From positions 1 through 64,000 of the forward strand of contig JAJOZX010009096.1 of the NCBI GenBank assembly GCA_023014485.1: a stretch of 64,000 bases of DNA. Direction: 5' to 3'. The position numbers were made by a program, and so were the translations under genes. A model generated the notes under the pieces. The model had not been told where the DNA came from and made no database searches. It was given only the letters and a program-made list of their open reading frames with translations. Shown here one piece after another: positions 34,840 to 46,508 of the stretch. This stretch comes from Bathynomus jamesi. Taxonomy: Eukaryota; Arthropoda; Malacostraca; Isopoda; Cirolanidae. Position 1 is the first letter of the stretch. The number at the start of each line of letters is the position of its first letter.

Positions 34840-37090
34840 CTACAGACAGACGTTTTCGTACCAAGAATTCCATAGCTTAGAGGATAAATGGCAGGACTCA
34901 TGGATAGCTTGGATAATCGGGTTGGTTGATTTTTTAATTCTTTGCATTAGATTGTATTGAGCACGTCTTGTTACCTCCGGGAAGCTCGGGACATTGCGGG
35001 TAGCAAACATTTGCGAAGCTGAGCATCTCGGGGGTAATTTATGTAGGAGTCTAAAAGACCTGTTGTACAGCAAATTTAGGGTTCTGCCAGAACCTTTTTT
35101 ATAATTCACCCAGAGTTGCTGTCCGTATATATTACTGCAGAAAGTACGAAAGAGAGTGTCTTTAGCTTCACTTGTACAAAATCGAAAGTTCCTTCTGGTC
35201 ATATTCGCTTTAGCACACAGGCTTCGAGACTGTTTTCTTATATCAGAGTCATCACTCAAGGAGCTGGTTTGACCCAAATACTTAAACTCTTATACTTCCT
35301 CAATTACTTCACCATTCATTTTAAACCTTATATCAGTTGGCTGATTACAGCTTTTAGGATGAAATTGCATGTTTTTGTAACATTAAAAAGAATATCATGT
35401 TTCTGCGAATACACTTCGCAGACTTTTAGTAGCCGATTCAGACCTTTAACAGAGGGACTTATTAACACCATATCATCGGCATAAACTAAGTTATTTATCC
35501 TTGTGTTATCTATTCAACATCCCACTGTTGCCTCATTAAGTGAAGCAATTAATCCGTCAATATACACATTAAACAGCATAGGGGAGAGCAAGGAGCCTTG
35601 TCTCACCCCGCAACAGGAGCCAAAACACTCGGATAGTACATTGCCCCACCTAACGGTGAAAGATTGGTGGGAATACCAAAATTTCAATACGTTTAATATG
35701 TACATGGGAACCTTCCTGTCTTTTAGTTTTGCAAATAAAATATTGTGGTTCACCCTATCATATGCCTTACTTATATCTAGGAAACAGCTATAAATAGTTG
35801 AATTACTGTCAATGTATTTAGATATTGTTTCTTTAAGTACATGGATACACAGGTCAGTTGAGTGGGACCTTTTAAAACCAAACTGATTAGATGTCCATAG
35901 GAAATCAGTTAATCGGAGTAACAAGAGTTTTTCTAGTAGTTTCGAGAAGCAGGAAGCGACAGCAATAGGCCTGTAATTATTGCTGGACAGAATGTCTCCG
36001 TACTTATTTTTGACCAGGGGCAAGATATATACCCTCATGAACTCTGCAGGGATATAGCTATGAGCAAGCATGGCTGATAGGAGCAATGATATATGCAGAC
36101 ATACTACGTCATTGGCATATTTTAAGTGCTCATTCGATAAGTTATCTACCCCTGACGCCGAACCAGCCTTTAACTCTTTAATTAACCTCTTTACTTCAGG
36201 AAATGATATCAAAGTATTTTCCCTTGTCCCTCCCACAGTCGTTTCGCTGCAATCTATCTTAAGATTATCCCTACTCACACTGTTTAGAATGTTAGAGTAG
36301 TGGTTTTTCCACAGCTTTGCAATTTCATCCTCCCCCGACACCCCATCGATTGTCGGAGGGAGGACATTTTTTACACCCGTTTGGTTCTTAACAAATTTCC
36401 AAAATTTGTTATTATCGTTATTTATGCGAGCTTCACAGGCTTTTGATGCTCGAATAGACTCTTCTTCCTGTTTACATCGCCTTATGGCCGCCTTATACTG
36501 CCCCCTACTTCTACACATATTCATGTATACAGGTCCTAAGCTGGGTCTACCATGAAAACACCACAAATCATAGGCGTCTTTCGATTCCCTCTTCAGAGGG
36601 GCAATAAAATCATTCTATCCAGGAATAATCTTAGTATGATAGTTGTAAGATGTAATCAGGGGGCTTCCTGCTTCTCTTAACAGAGATGTTATCTTACTAT
36701 AATACCTATCTGTGAGTTTACAGTGAGAATCATTTGAGTAAGGATTACTACACTCAAGATGCAAAATTTCTAAATTATTAAAGAGGTGACTTGTTCTGTC
36801 TTTGTATCCTATTCTCTGCTGCATATTAACATTGGACCAATCGACGCGATTATTCTTACCTATTGAGTTCTTGTTAAGTCGTGTTGCGCATAAATTGGTA
36901 AATTTAATTAATATTTCTAATGGTCTATGATCAGAAAGAAGGAAATCATGCAGAATATGAACTCTAACAATTCGATCCTTTAGATTATTACTAGTGGGAC
37001 AATGATTAATCCACCTGGTGGTACCACTCATATCACTAACGTATGTAAAATTACCACTGGTTACCCCTAATACATCTACATCACTTATAC
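34840..37090 (-). pseudogene. Non-LTR retrotransposon: APE endonuclease C-terminus plus reverse transcriptase
   Basis: Order on the minus strand: the endonuclease end (37031 downward) with the catalytic LLSDHRPLEI, a linker, then the RT (36566-35514): LIKELKAGSASGVDNLSNE, ILPLVKNKYGD, NNYRPIAVASCFSKLLEKLL, FGFKRSHSTD, CFLDISKAYDRVNH, CGVRQGSLLSPMLFNVYIDG. After a stop or frame change at 35514 it continues with the catalytic box LVYADDMVLI, then the C-terminal region (35277-34840: RNVPSFPEVTRRAQYNL). Breaks occur near 36610, 35514 and 35290. It is 5' truncated, ending at about 37090 against a PLE fragment. CR1/Jockey-like rather than RTE by its block spacing. Confidence 0.9.
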
Positions 37091-37099
37091 TTACTCACC

Positions 37100-37830
37100 C
37101 GCTTTTTTGGAATTTTGTCTTAACAAGGCAAAACGAATTTTCTATCGTGTGAATAATGACCCTCGTATTTTGTCGAAGTATATTTTAGTACTTCCATTTT
37201 TCCCGGGCTTTTTAGGCATTGCTAATGTACTTAAACTTTTGAATATTAATGTAGTATTTTCATATGACAATATTGTGAAAAATATCAGTAAAAAATAGCC
37301 CTACCAATAATTCAGGCATTATCTATAAAATTGGTTGTAAACAATGTGATTCCTCACTGGACAGATAGGAAAGAATTTGCACACGCGTGTAAAACAGCAT
37401 CAATATTCTGTTAGAACGGGACAGTCGTCCAGTGGTGTTTTTGTCCATTTGTCAGAGTTATCCCACTGTATTGATTGGAATAACGCTTCAATTTTGTTTC
37501 ACTTAAGCAACATTGTTAATAGAAATATTCTTGAGTCTGCCATTATTCAACTTACATATAATTTCAATATTAGCCAGGGCTTTTTTTCGCTTGATCCTGT
37601 TGTTTTGAATTCGTTCAGAACGGATTTGGACAAGAGGGGCAAAGTGCTAAAACTCTGGTAGCTTTTCCTGGTAGCTCCTCCTACAATTTTTATTTTTCTA
37701 TTTTTTTTGGTGACCTATATATAGTCTCGAACTTATTTAGTTCAGTGTTCCTGAGGATGTCATTAGACGAAAGGGCTTGAGCGCCATTCTGTGTTTCCTT
37801 TTTCCTTTGTGGTTATTTTCATCATATATA
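37100..37830 (+). pseudogene. Penelope-like element, GIY-YIG part and tail
   Basis: The first frame (37107-37298) is the RT-to-endonuclease linker (VLPFFPGFLGIANVLKLLN). The GIY motif follows as SGIIYKIGCKQCD (37312-37350), then a frameshift at about 37360, then KNLHTRVKQHQYSVRTGQSS and SALSHC-like LSELSHCIDW to the stop at 37659. The tail carries a hammerhead-like core at 37751 and ends with cctttgtggttattttcatc before (TA)n. The RT itself is missing. Confidence 0.8.
37751..37772 (+). ncRNA. Hammerhead-ribozyme-like core in PLE tail
   Basis: ctgagga, a small stem-loop gtc-atta-gac, then gaaa. This fits CUGANGA / stem II / GAAA. Position in a PLE tail supports it. Confidence 0.5.
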
Positions 37831-37831
37831 T

Positions 37832-38117
37832 AACCTTTGGTTAGCTTCCGCCTGAATTGTTCATTCTGACGAAGGTCAAGCTTTTCACTCCACCTTGACC
37901 TACAGTTTAACGCGGAATCCGAACCACGCCCCACCAGCAGCCCAGCGTCTTCACCACTAGGCCACCCAGGGTACCCATTTATCTACCAACCACTTTCTTT
38001 ATTGTGTGGAAGGATGAACAGCTGGGTTTTGCTGCGCGCCGGTTGCCGTCACCGGGTCTCGAACCCGTGGCCGATGGATGTAGTTAGCGACGGTAACCAC
38101 TACACCACCGAGGCGCA
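37832..38117 (-). mobile_element. Dimeric tRNA-derived SINE
   Basis: Same structure as 32707-32999 on the opposite strand: tail (aacctttggttagcttccgc), unit 2, linker, unit 1 ending in caccaccgaggcgca. Flanked by (TA)n at right. Confidence 0.9.
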
Positions 38118-38173
38118 TATATATATATATATATGAAAAATTATTTCACGAAAGTGACACGTGAAAAGTATTT

Positions 38174-38273
38174 ATGATGAATAAAACCACGAAGGAAAAA
38201 GAAACACAAAGGGGTGCTCAAGCGCTTGAGCACCCCTTTGTGTTTCTTTTTCCTTCGTGGTTTTATTCATCAT
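38174..38273. repeat. Perfect 100-bp palindrome
   Basis: Two exact 50-bp arms meet at 38223/38224 (centre gctcaagc|gcttgagc) with no spacer. The arm contains the PLE-tail motif ccttcgtggttttattcatc seen at 37795 and 11957, so it is probably two PLE ends joined head-to-head. (TA)n follows. Confidence 0.95.
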
Positions 38274-38299
38274 ATATATATATATATATATATATATGC

Positions 38300-38485
38300 A
38301 GTTTTTAAAAATTTTAATGGATTGGTATAACAAAATATTTTCATACCGATTGAGTGCACTTATTTCCCTTTAAAATAAACGTTGGAACCATTCTGAATTT
38401 AAAAATGCGAAGAATTATATAGAATGCACTTACTTTAATGACAGACCTATTTTTCCTCTCTTTATGAAAATGTTTATAAATTATT

Positions 38486-38534
<49 letters not shown>

Positions 38535-39120
38535 TCACTTTTACTATTCATTCTAAATATTTCGCTCTCTCTCGTTTTGTATTTTTATTTTTTTTTTACT
38601 GTAAGCTTCCGAAATGGTAAAATTGCATCGAGATGGCGCTATATCTTTGGCTTTAAAGAAAGTCTTACCATTACAATATAGTTTTTGTTTTTCGTAGTCG
38701 ATTACTGGTGTAAAATATTTGCGCTTTTATTGTCCAACTCTAAACAGTTTATGAGATTTCTCAAACACACAAAGTCTAAAGCTTCGATTAGAAAATAGCT
38801 TAGAATTTTTATTTTAGCCATTTTTAAAAGACAGAATCTAAAATAGCAAATTTACTAGTCATTCTTACGATTGTTTTAGAAGTATAAATGCTACCATTTT
38901 ACACATTTTGAAACTTTTTGCAGTGATGCGGGGGGAGTGGCATTAAAAAGTGAACTTCCTTAATCCCTTTTAATCCCTTTTCATCCCACAATTGTAGTAA
39001 AAAAGATCGTATCATCACAGTAAAGACATTTTAATGTTTAATATATAGGTATATATATTATTTCACAATAAAAGATGAAGTCGTAAAAGCTAGGAATACA
39101 GTATAAATAAAAAAAAATAT

Positions 39121-39160
<40 letters not shown>
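38300..39160. other. Intergenic, no gene seen
   Basis: (CT)n at 38488-38532 and (TA)n at 39124-39166. The rest is AT-rich without recognisable features. Confidence 0.5.
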
Positions 39161-39164
<4 letters not shown>

Positions 39165-39168
<4 letters not shown>

Positions 39169-39402
39169 TAAAGAACGACGCTTGTATAGGAGAACATTCC
39201 GCGCAAGATGAGGAGGGAGAACGAACAAATGAAAAAATGAGGTAACCACCCGGGAATCGAACCCGGGATCTTCCGATTGCCGGTCAGATATGATAACCAC
39301 TACACCATGGTCCTCACTCGATCAGAAGTCGTAATTCTCCTACATACGCGCAGAAACCAATGCCCCGAAGGGGCACCTCCCGCATGCCGCACCTATATAT
39401 AT
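39165..39402 (-). mobile_element. tRNA-Ala-like SINE, left half of a head-to-head pair
   Basis: On the minus strand: gcatgcgggaggtgcccc, ggaccatggtgtagtggtta, the T-arm cccgggttcgattcccggg, then the tail. It mirrors 39404-39682 around 39403. Confidence 0.9.
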
Positions 39403-39403
39403 A

Positions 39404-39672
39404 GGTATATATAGGTGCGGCATGCTGGAGGTGCTCCCTTCGGGGCATTGGTTTCTGCGCGTATGTAGGAGAATTACGACTTCTGATCGAATAAGGACCA
39501 TGGTGTAGTGGTTATCATATCTGACCGGCAATCGGAAGATCCCGGGTTCGATTCCCGGGTGGTTACCTCATTTTTTCATTTGTTCGTTCTCCCTCCTCAT
39601 CTTGCGCGGAATGTTCTCCTATACAAGCGTCGTTCTTTACGTTAATTATACTGCGTGTTCTTTGCAGTTGAA

Positions 39673-39682
<10 letters not shown>
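39404..39682 (+). mobile_element. tRNA-Ala-like SINE, right half of a head-to-head pair
   Basis: Plus-strand copy with leader (gcggcatgctggaggtgctc), tRNA-like body (anticodon-like GGC in loop ccggcaa), T-arm, tail and (TA)n. The two halves differ by only a few substitutions over about 235 bp. Confidence 0.9.
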
Positions 39683-39718
<36 letters not shown>

Positions 39719-39814
39719 GGTACTTTTCCGTTATACCCCCGCAATTTTAATAAGCCCCCAATGTCAATCGCCCTTGACGATTGGTTAGGTTTGGTCGTGA
39801 TAGTTTCGTTGTTT

Positions 39815-39869
<55 letters not shown>

Positions 39870-40089
39870 ACGACTGGTTAAGTTAAGTCGTAATATTTTC
39901 GTTAGTTTTAACGAAAATATCACGACTAAAACTAACCAATTTCAAGGGCGATAAAAAATGTCTAAAAATATGTAAGTAAGCATTTTATTAATACAGTAAT
40001 GTCCATAATAAATTTCTAAAAATATATTAATAAGCATTGTATTCATTTAGTAAAAACTTACCATTTGCCGGGTATAACGAAAAAGTACC
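39719..40089. mobile_element. Short TIR element containing a (TA)n expansion
   Basis: The ends ggtacttttccgttatacccc and gggtataacgaaaaagtacc are inverted. The interior has (TA)n and a hairpin (tcgtaatattttcgttagtt ... cgaaaatatcacga) shared with the foldback at 11991-12251. Confidence 0.75.
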
Positions 40090-40097
40090 ATATATAC

Positions 40098-40505
40098 CGC
40101 CTCGGTGGTGTAGTGGCAACAGTTTGCAAACAAGAGAGACATCACAAAAATGCGCTTGACTGTGTTACCCCACCCTCCATACAGCCCGGATCTGGTACCT
40201 TCAGACTTGCATTTGTTTGGGCAATGAAGGATGCTATTCGTGGAAGAAAGTTTCAGTGACGATGAGGTTGTTGAGGAAGTTAAAAGGTGGCTCCAGCGGA
40301 ACCCAGCGGACTTTTACTAGCAAGGAATAAAGGCCCTTGTTTCGAGGTGGAAGAAAGCGGTAGAAAAGGATGGAGACTATGTGGAAAAATAAAAACTTGT
40401 AAAAAAGGTATGTAACTACTTGTGTACAAAATTTCTGGAACTTGCAAGGAACTTGGAAAGAAAAAAAAGAGGTGGGGCAAAATTATTGAGTGGCCCTCGT
40501 ATATT
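40098..40505 (+). pseudogene. mariner transposase C-terminus fused to a SINE head fragment
   Basis: Positions 40098-40117 match the dimeric SINE head (cgcctcggtggtgtagtgg). Directly after, the frame reads HPPYSPDLVPSDLHLF (with small frameshifts), AMKDAIRGRKF, then DDEVVEEVKRWLQRNP to ALVSRWKKAVEKDGDYVEK and a stop near 40390. This is the C-terminal part of a DD34D mariner. The element end is cctcgta at about 40500. A 5' truncated chimera. Confidence 0.75.
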
Positions 40506-40717
40506 TGAAAAAATGACTATCGATTATTTGTTCCCAAAATGGGAACGTTGGCAATGATTACGAGTGGTTTTCCAAAATTTTGGCATGACACCAAAAAACA
40601 AAGTTCATCATGTTTCAACCTGTTTTTTTCAGAAGTGTTTATAAACTCGGCGGGTAACCTAGAGTCCTAGATAATCAGTGCATTTAGTGCTTCGTAGTGT
40701 GAACAGATCACAGATTG

Positions 40718-40774
40718 ATGGATTCTACATCATTTTATGGGTAAGTGCCTTTCTTTGAATATGATCTCATTATT

Positions 40775-40869
<95 letters not shown>

Positions 40870-40921
40870 TGTGTGTGTGTACACGGGCGTCATTGTGTGT
40901 TGAAGACGCTCTCTCTATTAC

Positions 40922-40954
<33 letters not shown>

Positions 40955-42540
40955 CATCATATATTTTATTTTTTCAGGTCGACGGGTTCAGTGACTCCCT
41001 TCCGATTTCTTCATAGTGCGACTGAATGTGTGGAAAACATAAGAACCGAGGGTGTAACAGATATTGTAGTTCTGCCACCTGCTGCCAGTAACAAACTAGA
41101 AGACAGTGATGAAGAAGCCGATGATGACGTTCTTGATCAAGATTGTTTACCAAGTGAAGTTTATGGAGTGGTCAAAGTGCATGCGGATGATAACGATGAG
41201 GAAGAAAATATCAGTAAAGAAGTAAGCCAAAGGTGGAGAAGGAATGAAAAGCTATCCCTTGGTCCTCACTCAATTCCTCTGAAAGCGGGTGAAAGTAATG
41301 CTGGTAAGGATCCGTTTGAAATATTTAGTTTATTTTTTACTCACATGTTGACTCTTATAACATATAACAGAACAAACAATCTCTATGCTGTGAGAGATAA
41401 AAATTATAAGAATTTTTATGTAGAGGAGGAGGAGATCCGAAGGTTTTTAGGTTTATTGCTTCTCAGTGGCTATCACTGTCTTTCCTCCGAAAATGACTAT
41501 TGGTCGACAAGTGATGATATGAAGGCTCCAATATTTGCCAAAACTATGAGCAGAGAGAGGTTTCGGTCGATAAAGAGATACATTCATTTAGCCGATAACT
41601 CTAACTTAGGTGAATCGAAAATGGCAAAAGTGCTAACACTTCTCGACTTACTTCGAAAAAACCGTCAGTAATTCGGATTTTCCATGAACTCCTCAGCACA
41701 GATGAATCAATAATACCCTACCATGGACATCACAGCTCAAAACAGTTTATAAAAAATAAACCCATCAGATTTAGATACAAAATGTGGATGCTTTGTCTGA
41801 TGAATATCCTTATAACTTTTCTATATATTGTGGAAAAGAAGGCGATACAAACCTTCCTCTGGGATATCGCGTTGTCACTGAGATGCTCTACCCAGTAAAA
41901 AATAGCAATGAACATGTATTGTTCTTCGTTAACTTTTTTACACGCAACAAGTTATTAGTTGATTTGGCCTCGAAGAATATACGAGATTGTGGAACGATGA
42001 GATAACCGGACGAGCCACTGCCCTTTAGTGACACAAGGGGAAGTGAGGAAAAAAAGAGAGAGGCTTTTATGATTTTATATCAGATGGTGTTGTTTTGTGT
42101 GCTCGATAGAATGATAATTCTAGTGTAACAATCGCTAGTAACTACTATGGGGTAAGCCCAGTGCAGAAAGTGGAGAGGAGAGTAAAGCAAGTAAAAAAAA
42201 AAGGTCGTAACGCAACCATTCCTCATCAATATGTATGATACAATAAAGGAATGGGAGTTGAGTTGATGTACTGGAGCGGATGCTGTCTTCATACAGGCCA
42301 CGCTTACGATCTTAAAGTGGTGGTGGAATCTATTTTCTCATATTTTGAATATGTTCCTTGTTGCTGCATTCGGTTCTACCAACATGTAAATAGCTCCATA
42401 ACTCTTTCTCACCTTCAGTTTTGACAGGAAGTTGCAAGATCACTTATAAAAGTTCAAAAGAACGACGCAGACAAGGAGGCCCATATCCACCACCTTGTAA
42501 GGCAGCGCGATATGATGGCATAAATCACTTTTTAGAATCA
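40718..42540 (+). pseudogene. piggyBac-type transposase with one intron, decayed 3' half
   Basis: Exon 1 starts at ATG 40718 (MDSTSFYG) and ends before GTAAGT at 40741. The acceptor ttttttcag at 40977 opens exon 2 in matching phase: TGSVTPFRFLHSATECVENI, an acidic stretch, then PFEIFSLFFTHMLTLI and EEEEIRRFLGLLLLSGYH. The frame breaks near 41668, and downstream frames give IPYHGHHSSKQFIKNKPIRF and YKMWML, the conserved piggyBac core. Later sequence is too degenerate to follow beyond about 42540. The 237-bp intron has been expanded by (TA)n(GA)n(GT)n repeats. Terminal repeats were not identified. Confidence 0.8.
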
Positions 42541-42637
42541 TACAAAAATAGTTGTAAGCATTAATTGATGCAAGTTGCAGATTCTTACGTCAATCAGATA
42601 TGGTACCGGCCATTAAACGGTTTAAAGGAGCAGGCTG

Positions 42638-43000
42638 ATGAATTACTCCTTTTCTTCAGACGCGATCAGAATGGACCCTCAGACATCCCCAGAATCTCGG
42701 TCATCCACCATTACCCTTTATCAGGAATGCCTGAACAGCTGCCAGACTGCTGCCAAAGGTTATGCTCGTTATAGCACTGTCTCCAGGATTATTAAAAGGT
42801 GGCGGAAGACGGGTAATTATGGAACTAAAGCACGGTCAGGTCGGGCAAGAATCAGTTCAGAACGCCAGAATCACTTTCTGTGTCGATCCAGTCCACACGA
42901 AAGGACAGACAGCAGTGTGCACCTGCAGAGGGACTGGCAGGAAGCAAGAGTGCAAGCATCAACACGCACAGTCAGAAGTCACAGTCAGCCAACAATAATA
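42638..43000 (+). pseudogene. Tc1-like transposase N-terminal HTH
   Basis: The frame reads TSPESRSSTITLYQE, then STVSRIIKRWRKTGNYGTKA and RSGRARISSERQN, a paired-like helix-turn-helix with the GRP-type hinge of Tc1 transposases. It opens at 42638, or from the internal ATG of MDPQTS. The DDE core does not follow. A possible core fragment lies at 45115. Confidence 0.75.
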
Positions 43001-43098
43001 ATAGCAATATTTTAGTTTATTATCGTTTTTATACGAGTTGATGGTGAACATCAGTTGCTACAGGGAGCATACATACACACACATATGCATGCACATGT

Positions 43099-43101
<3 letters not shown>

Positions 43102-43195
<94 letters not shown>
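43102..43195. repeat. (TA)n(CA)n(TA)n microsatellite
   Basis: Compound repeat; 43200-43660 beyond it is AT-rich with no gene. Confidence 0.9.
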
Positions 43196-43196
<1 letters not shown>

Positions 43197-43662
43197 TGCC
43201 CATTATACATTCGGACAAATGGGACGGTAATAACTTTATATATTTACATAGCAAAGAACTGCCATTAACGAGCAAACTTTATGCTTTATTGTCAGAATGG
43301 AGTTGTATTGTAAATCTTATTAGGTAATGTAGAGTAGCGACATTATCTATACTAGCTTTGAAGATATAGAGGCAAAGAGAGAAAAGTACATGGCGATTAT
43401 CTGTTGTAAGCTACAAACATACAATATGTTTAGAAATACATATAGTTAGGATATTCAGCTAAGATTACACATTCATATAACTAAACATAATTGCATATAG
43501 ATTTTCAGCTAAGATTATATTCGTATTTATTTGGATATTAGACGCTGAAATATAATTAAATATTATGTAATTAAAATATCGAAACATTAATTACCATGCT
43601 TATATCTTAACAACTTTACATGCCTTGACCTTGCTCATATTTGGTTTTATTTTACTGGTTAT

Positions 43663-44498
43663 TAGTGGTGTACCGATCCATCGGCATCTGCATCGGGAGA
43701 ATCGGCGGCCATTTTTTGTGCATCGACATCAGCCAAATTTAACCGATTTTCTTACCGATTCTTTGAAAGTTTAAAATTTTCATTACAAAACAAAATCTCT
43801 ATTCATGAAAAATTGAACATACAAAAACTATTTATGATAATTTATACTCATTTCAGAGTGTAATTATGAGTATATAAAAATATTTTACATTCAAGAAAAA
43901 GGCAAAGCGTAATAAGTTACCGGTAAGTTGCCCATAACTTTACATTTTTTCTAACTAACTAATCTCTAACTACTGCATAAACTATTGTAATCTCCTATTC
44001 TATATTAATAATAATTCCGTATTGAACCATCTTATTATGTTGACTTTATTTTAAGCATTTTAATAATTTTATAAACCCAAATTATATATCCATTTTTTTT
44101 ATTCAACTTGGCCACCGGGGACTTGAATTTTAATGAAAAACTTTGTTGTTTCATTGTTGAAAAAAGAAAATATCTTCAACATAAGGAAAACCAATTACTT
44201 TAAATATTGGTATTCAATTCATGAAACTAAAATAAAATTATTTTATCATTTTACTGAGTAATAAAACTATTTAACATCATTTTAGTTACAGTATATGAGT
44301 AACAAATTCCGGTGCTGTATATTATGGAATGAGCTAAAGAAAAGCATTTAAACAAATTTGAAATGTAAAAATATGAAAATTGAAAGTTTTCACATTAAAT
44401 TATTAAAATTTATGAAGTGAATATATTTTTTTAAAATATAGGCAAATAATCAGCATCGGCATCTGCATCGGATAAATTTTGGAATCGGTACATCACTA
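43663..44498. mobile_element. hAT-like MITE, GGCATC family, copy 2
   Basis: From tagtggtgtaccgatcc to ggaatcggtacatcacta, with ggcatctgcatcgg units at both ends. Flanks ctggttat and ttagttat (6/8). Colinear with 17046-17828, with many small differences indicating old copies. Confidence 0.85.
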
Positions 44499-44509
44499 TT
44501 AGTTATTGT

Positions 44510-45110
44510 TACTTTTGTTTTGCTATATACAAATATGGAAGTGAATATGGAAACAAGAGTATGTAGTTTAATTTTATTGAAATAAGACTGAGGATACACA
44601 GTTATGGCTTGTATGAGTTGATGAATTTCAGTTTCCTTTGGAAAATTTTTAGTGTCGTAGATTGTTTTAACTCTTGATCAAGTGAATTCCAAAGGTTTGG
44701 ACCAGTTGAGAAGAACTATCTAGGCGCACAATCTAGAGCAGTGGTTCCCAACCTTTTTTTGCTGCGACCCTAAATTAGCCACCAACAGGACCTCCCGACC
44801 CTCAAGCTTATAATAAAATTTAAATATGTATATAAATATAAATTGAATTAAGAAATAGTGAATATAGTAACCCTTCGCGACCCTACTTGAGGACTCCCGC
44901 GACTCTGATTTGGGTCGCGACCCGAGGTTGGAAACCACTGAATTCTAGAGTATAATTCGGTTTTCTGATGTACGTGACTGACTATCTCGTATTAAAACGG
45001 TGTTTGTTTGGGAAGCTAATATTTTTGTTTTGGTTGATTTCTGGAGCAGTATTATAGACGATTTGATACATATATGAGGCAATGTTTAGTTTGTAGATAC
45101 AAAAATAAGG
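44510..45110 (-). pseudogene. LINE C-terminus, split by a hAT insertion
   Basis: The minus reading ends with FFSTGPNLWNSLDQELKQS, then LKIFQRKLKFINSYKP and a stop. This is the canonical terminal block of CR1/L2-type LINEs. The upstream part lies at 44945-45110 (KTELYSRI, YEIVSHVHQ), on the other side of the hAT element at 44739-44940. Mostly degenerate. Confidence 0.65.
44739..44940. mobile_element. Short hAT MITE (Charlie-type ends)
   Basis: cagtggttcccaacct ... aggttggaaaccactg, 202 bp. Flanking copies of aatctaga and attctaga (7/8, offset by one base each side) give the expected 8-bp duplication. Confidence 0.85.
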
Positions 45111-45114
45111 ACTA

Positions 45115-45420
45115 GACTAAGGATGACTGGTGTAAAGTCATTTTCTCGGACGAATAATCTTTCAGCTACTACGGCAACAAAGGAGGAATTCTTGTCCTCA
45201 AAAGAAAAGGCGAGAGTTTCAACATGTAAAGTACTCTACCCAAGACGAAGCAACTCGAGACTGTTACCATTTGGAGGTGCTTTTCCCTTTTACTCAAAGG
45301 GACAGCAATGAACACGAAATTTTACCTCTAAACCTTCTGAGATCACCTACTATCGACATTACGACTCCAATTTCCAGGAGATTTCTTCAACAAAAGCAGT
45401 GAAAAAGTGGTTGGATGATC
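45115..45420 (+). pseudogene. Tc1-like transposase core fragment
   Basis: The frame KDDWCKVIFSDE (first catalytic D in FSDE) is followed by an in-frame stop and YYGNKGGILVLKRKGESFN, resembling the first DDE block of Tc1. It may be the distal part of the Tc1 element whose HTH is at 42638, separated by later insertions. The link is an inference. Confidence 0.5.
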
Positions 45421-46472
45421 ATATCACTTCTCAGTAGTATAGCCGCAAAAGGGGAGAGTGCAAGAATGTTGCAAGTGATTACGTAATGTTGCAAAGGGGG
45501 GGTTGCAAAAAAAAAGAAAAAAAAAGAAAAAAAAGGAAAAAAAAAAGAAAAAAAAGAAAAAAATACCCCAAAGGGCCCTTTGTTGCCAACCTAGGTTGCA
45601 AGGGGCATGCAACTTGGGGGCGGAGTCCTCCCCCAAGCTATTCCCCCCAAAGGGCCAGAGAGAAAGGAGGAGAGAAAGGAGGAGAGGTGTTCACCTGGCA
45701 GGAGCCAAGTGCATATTAAGACTTCAGCCGAGTAGGCGTTGTTTTATAGGCTCCTAATCAGCCAGAATCAGCCAGTTGGCTGAGCCAAGGGGGGAGGGGT
45801 ACACCTGAAGGAGAGAGAGACACACCTGAAGGAGAGAGAGTAGTGGCCTTTGATTGCAAGGCATGCAACTTGGAGGCGGAGTTCTCCCCCAAGTTATTTT
45901 CGTTTACCTAACCTAAGAGGCCTCTAAGGGGTTTTCCCAAAGGGCCAGAAAGAGAAGGACCAGAGGTCCTTGCTCGGCTGGGAGCCGAGCTTGAATGACT
46001 CCGTCAATCGTCTCTCGGTCTTTTATAAACCTCTATTCTGGTTGAGTTGCCAGATAGCGCCATGTATTCAGTTGCTGAGTTGTCAGATCACGCAATGTAT
46101 TCAGTTGCTGAGTTGCCAGATCGCACCATGTATTCCAGATAGCACTATTTATTAAATTGTACTTGTATATAATAAACTAATGAACCACTCGTGTACACAA
46201 ACAATATAAAATACCACAATATATATTTATATAGTTAATCAGTTGGTCAACCATATAAAATAACACAATATGTTTATATAGTTAATCAATTGGAAGATTC
46301 AATTGAAATTAGTCAAAACACATAACTTTTCGAAACAAATAACGTAGTTATCCTGCACATAATTCAACCATAGAAAACTTAATAATAGAAAATAATTAAT
46401 TTTTATGGGTGACTATTTTATTTCGACATAAGTTTACTATAATTATATATATACAGTCTTTTAAACATCTTA

Positions 46473-46508
<36 letters not shown>

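Noticed and set aside
45486..45757. Lys-rich protein
   Set aside because: It is a translation of an A-rich tract and is low complexity.
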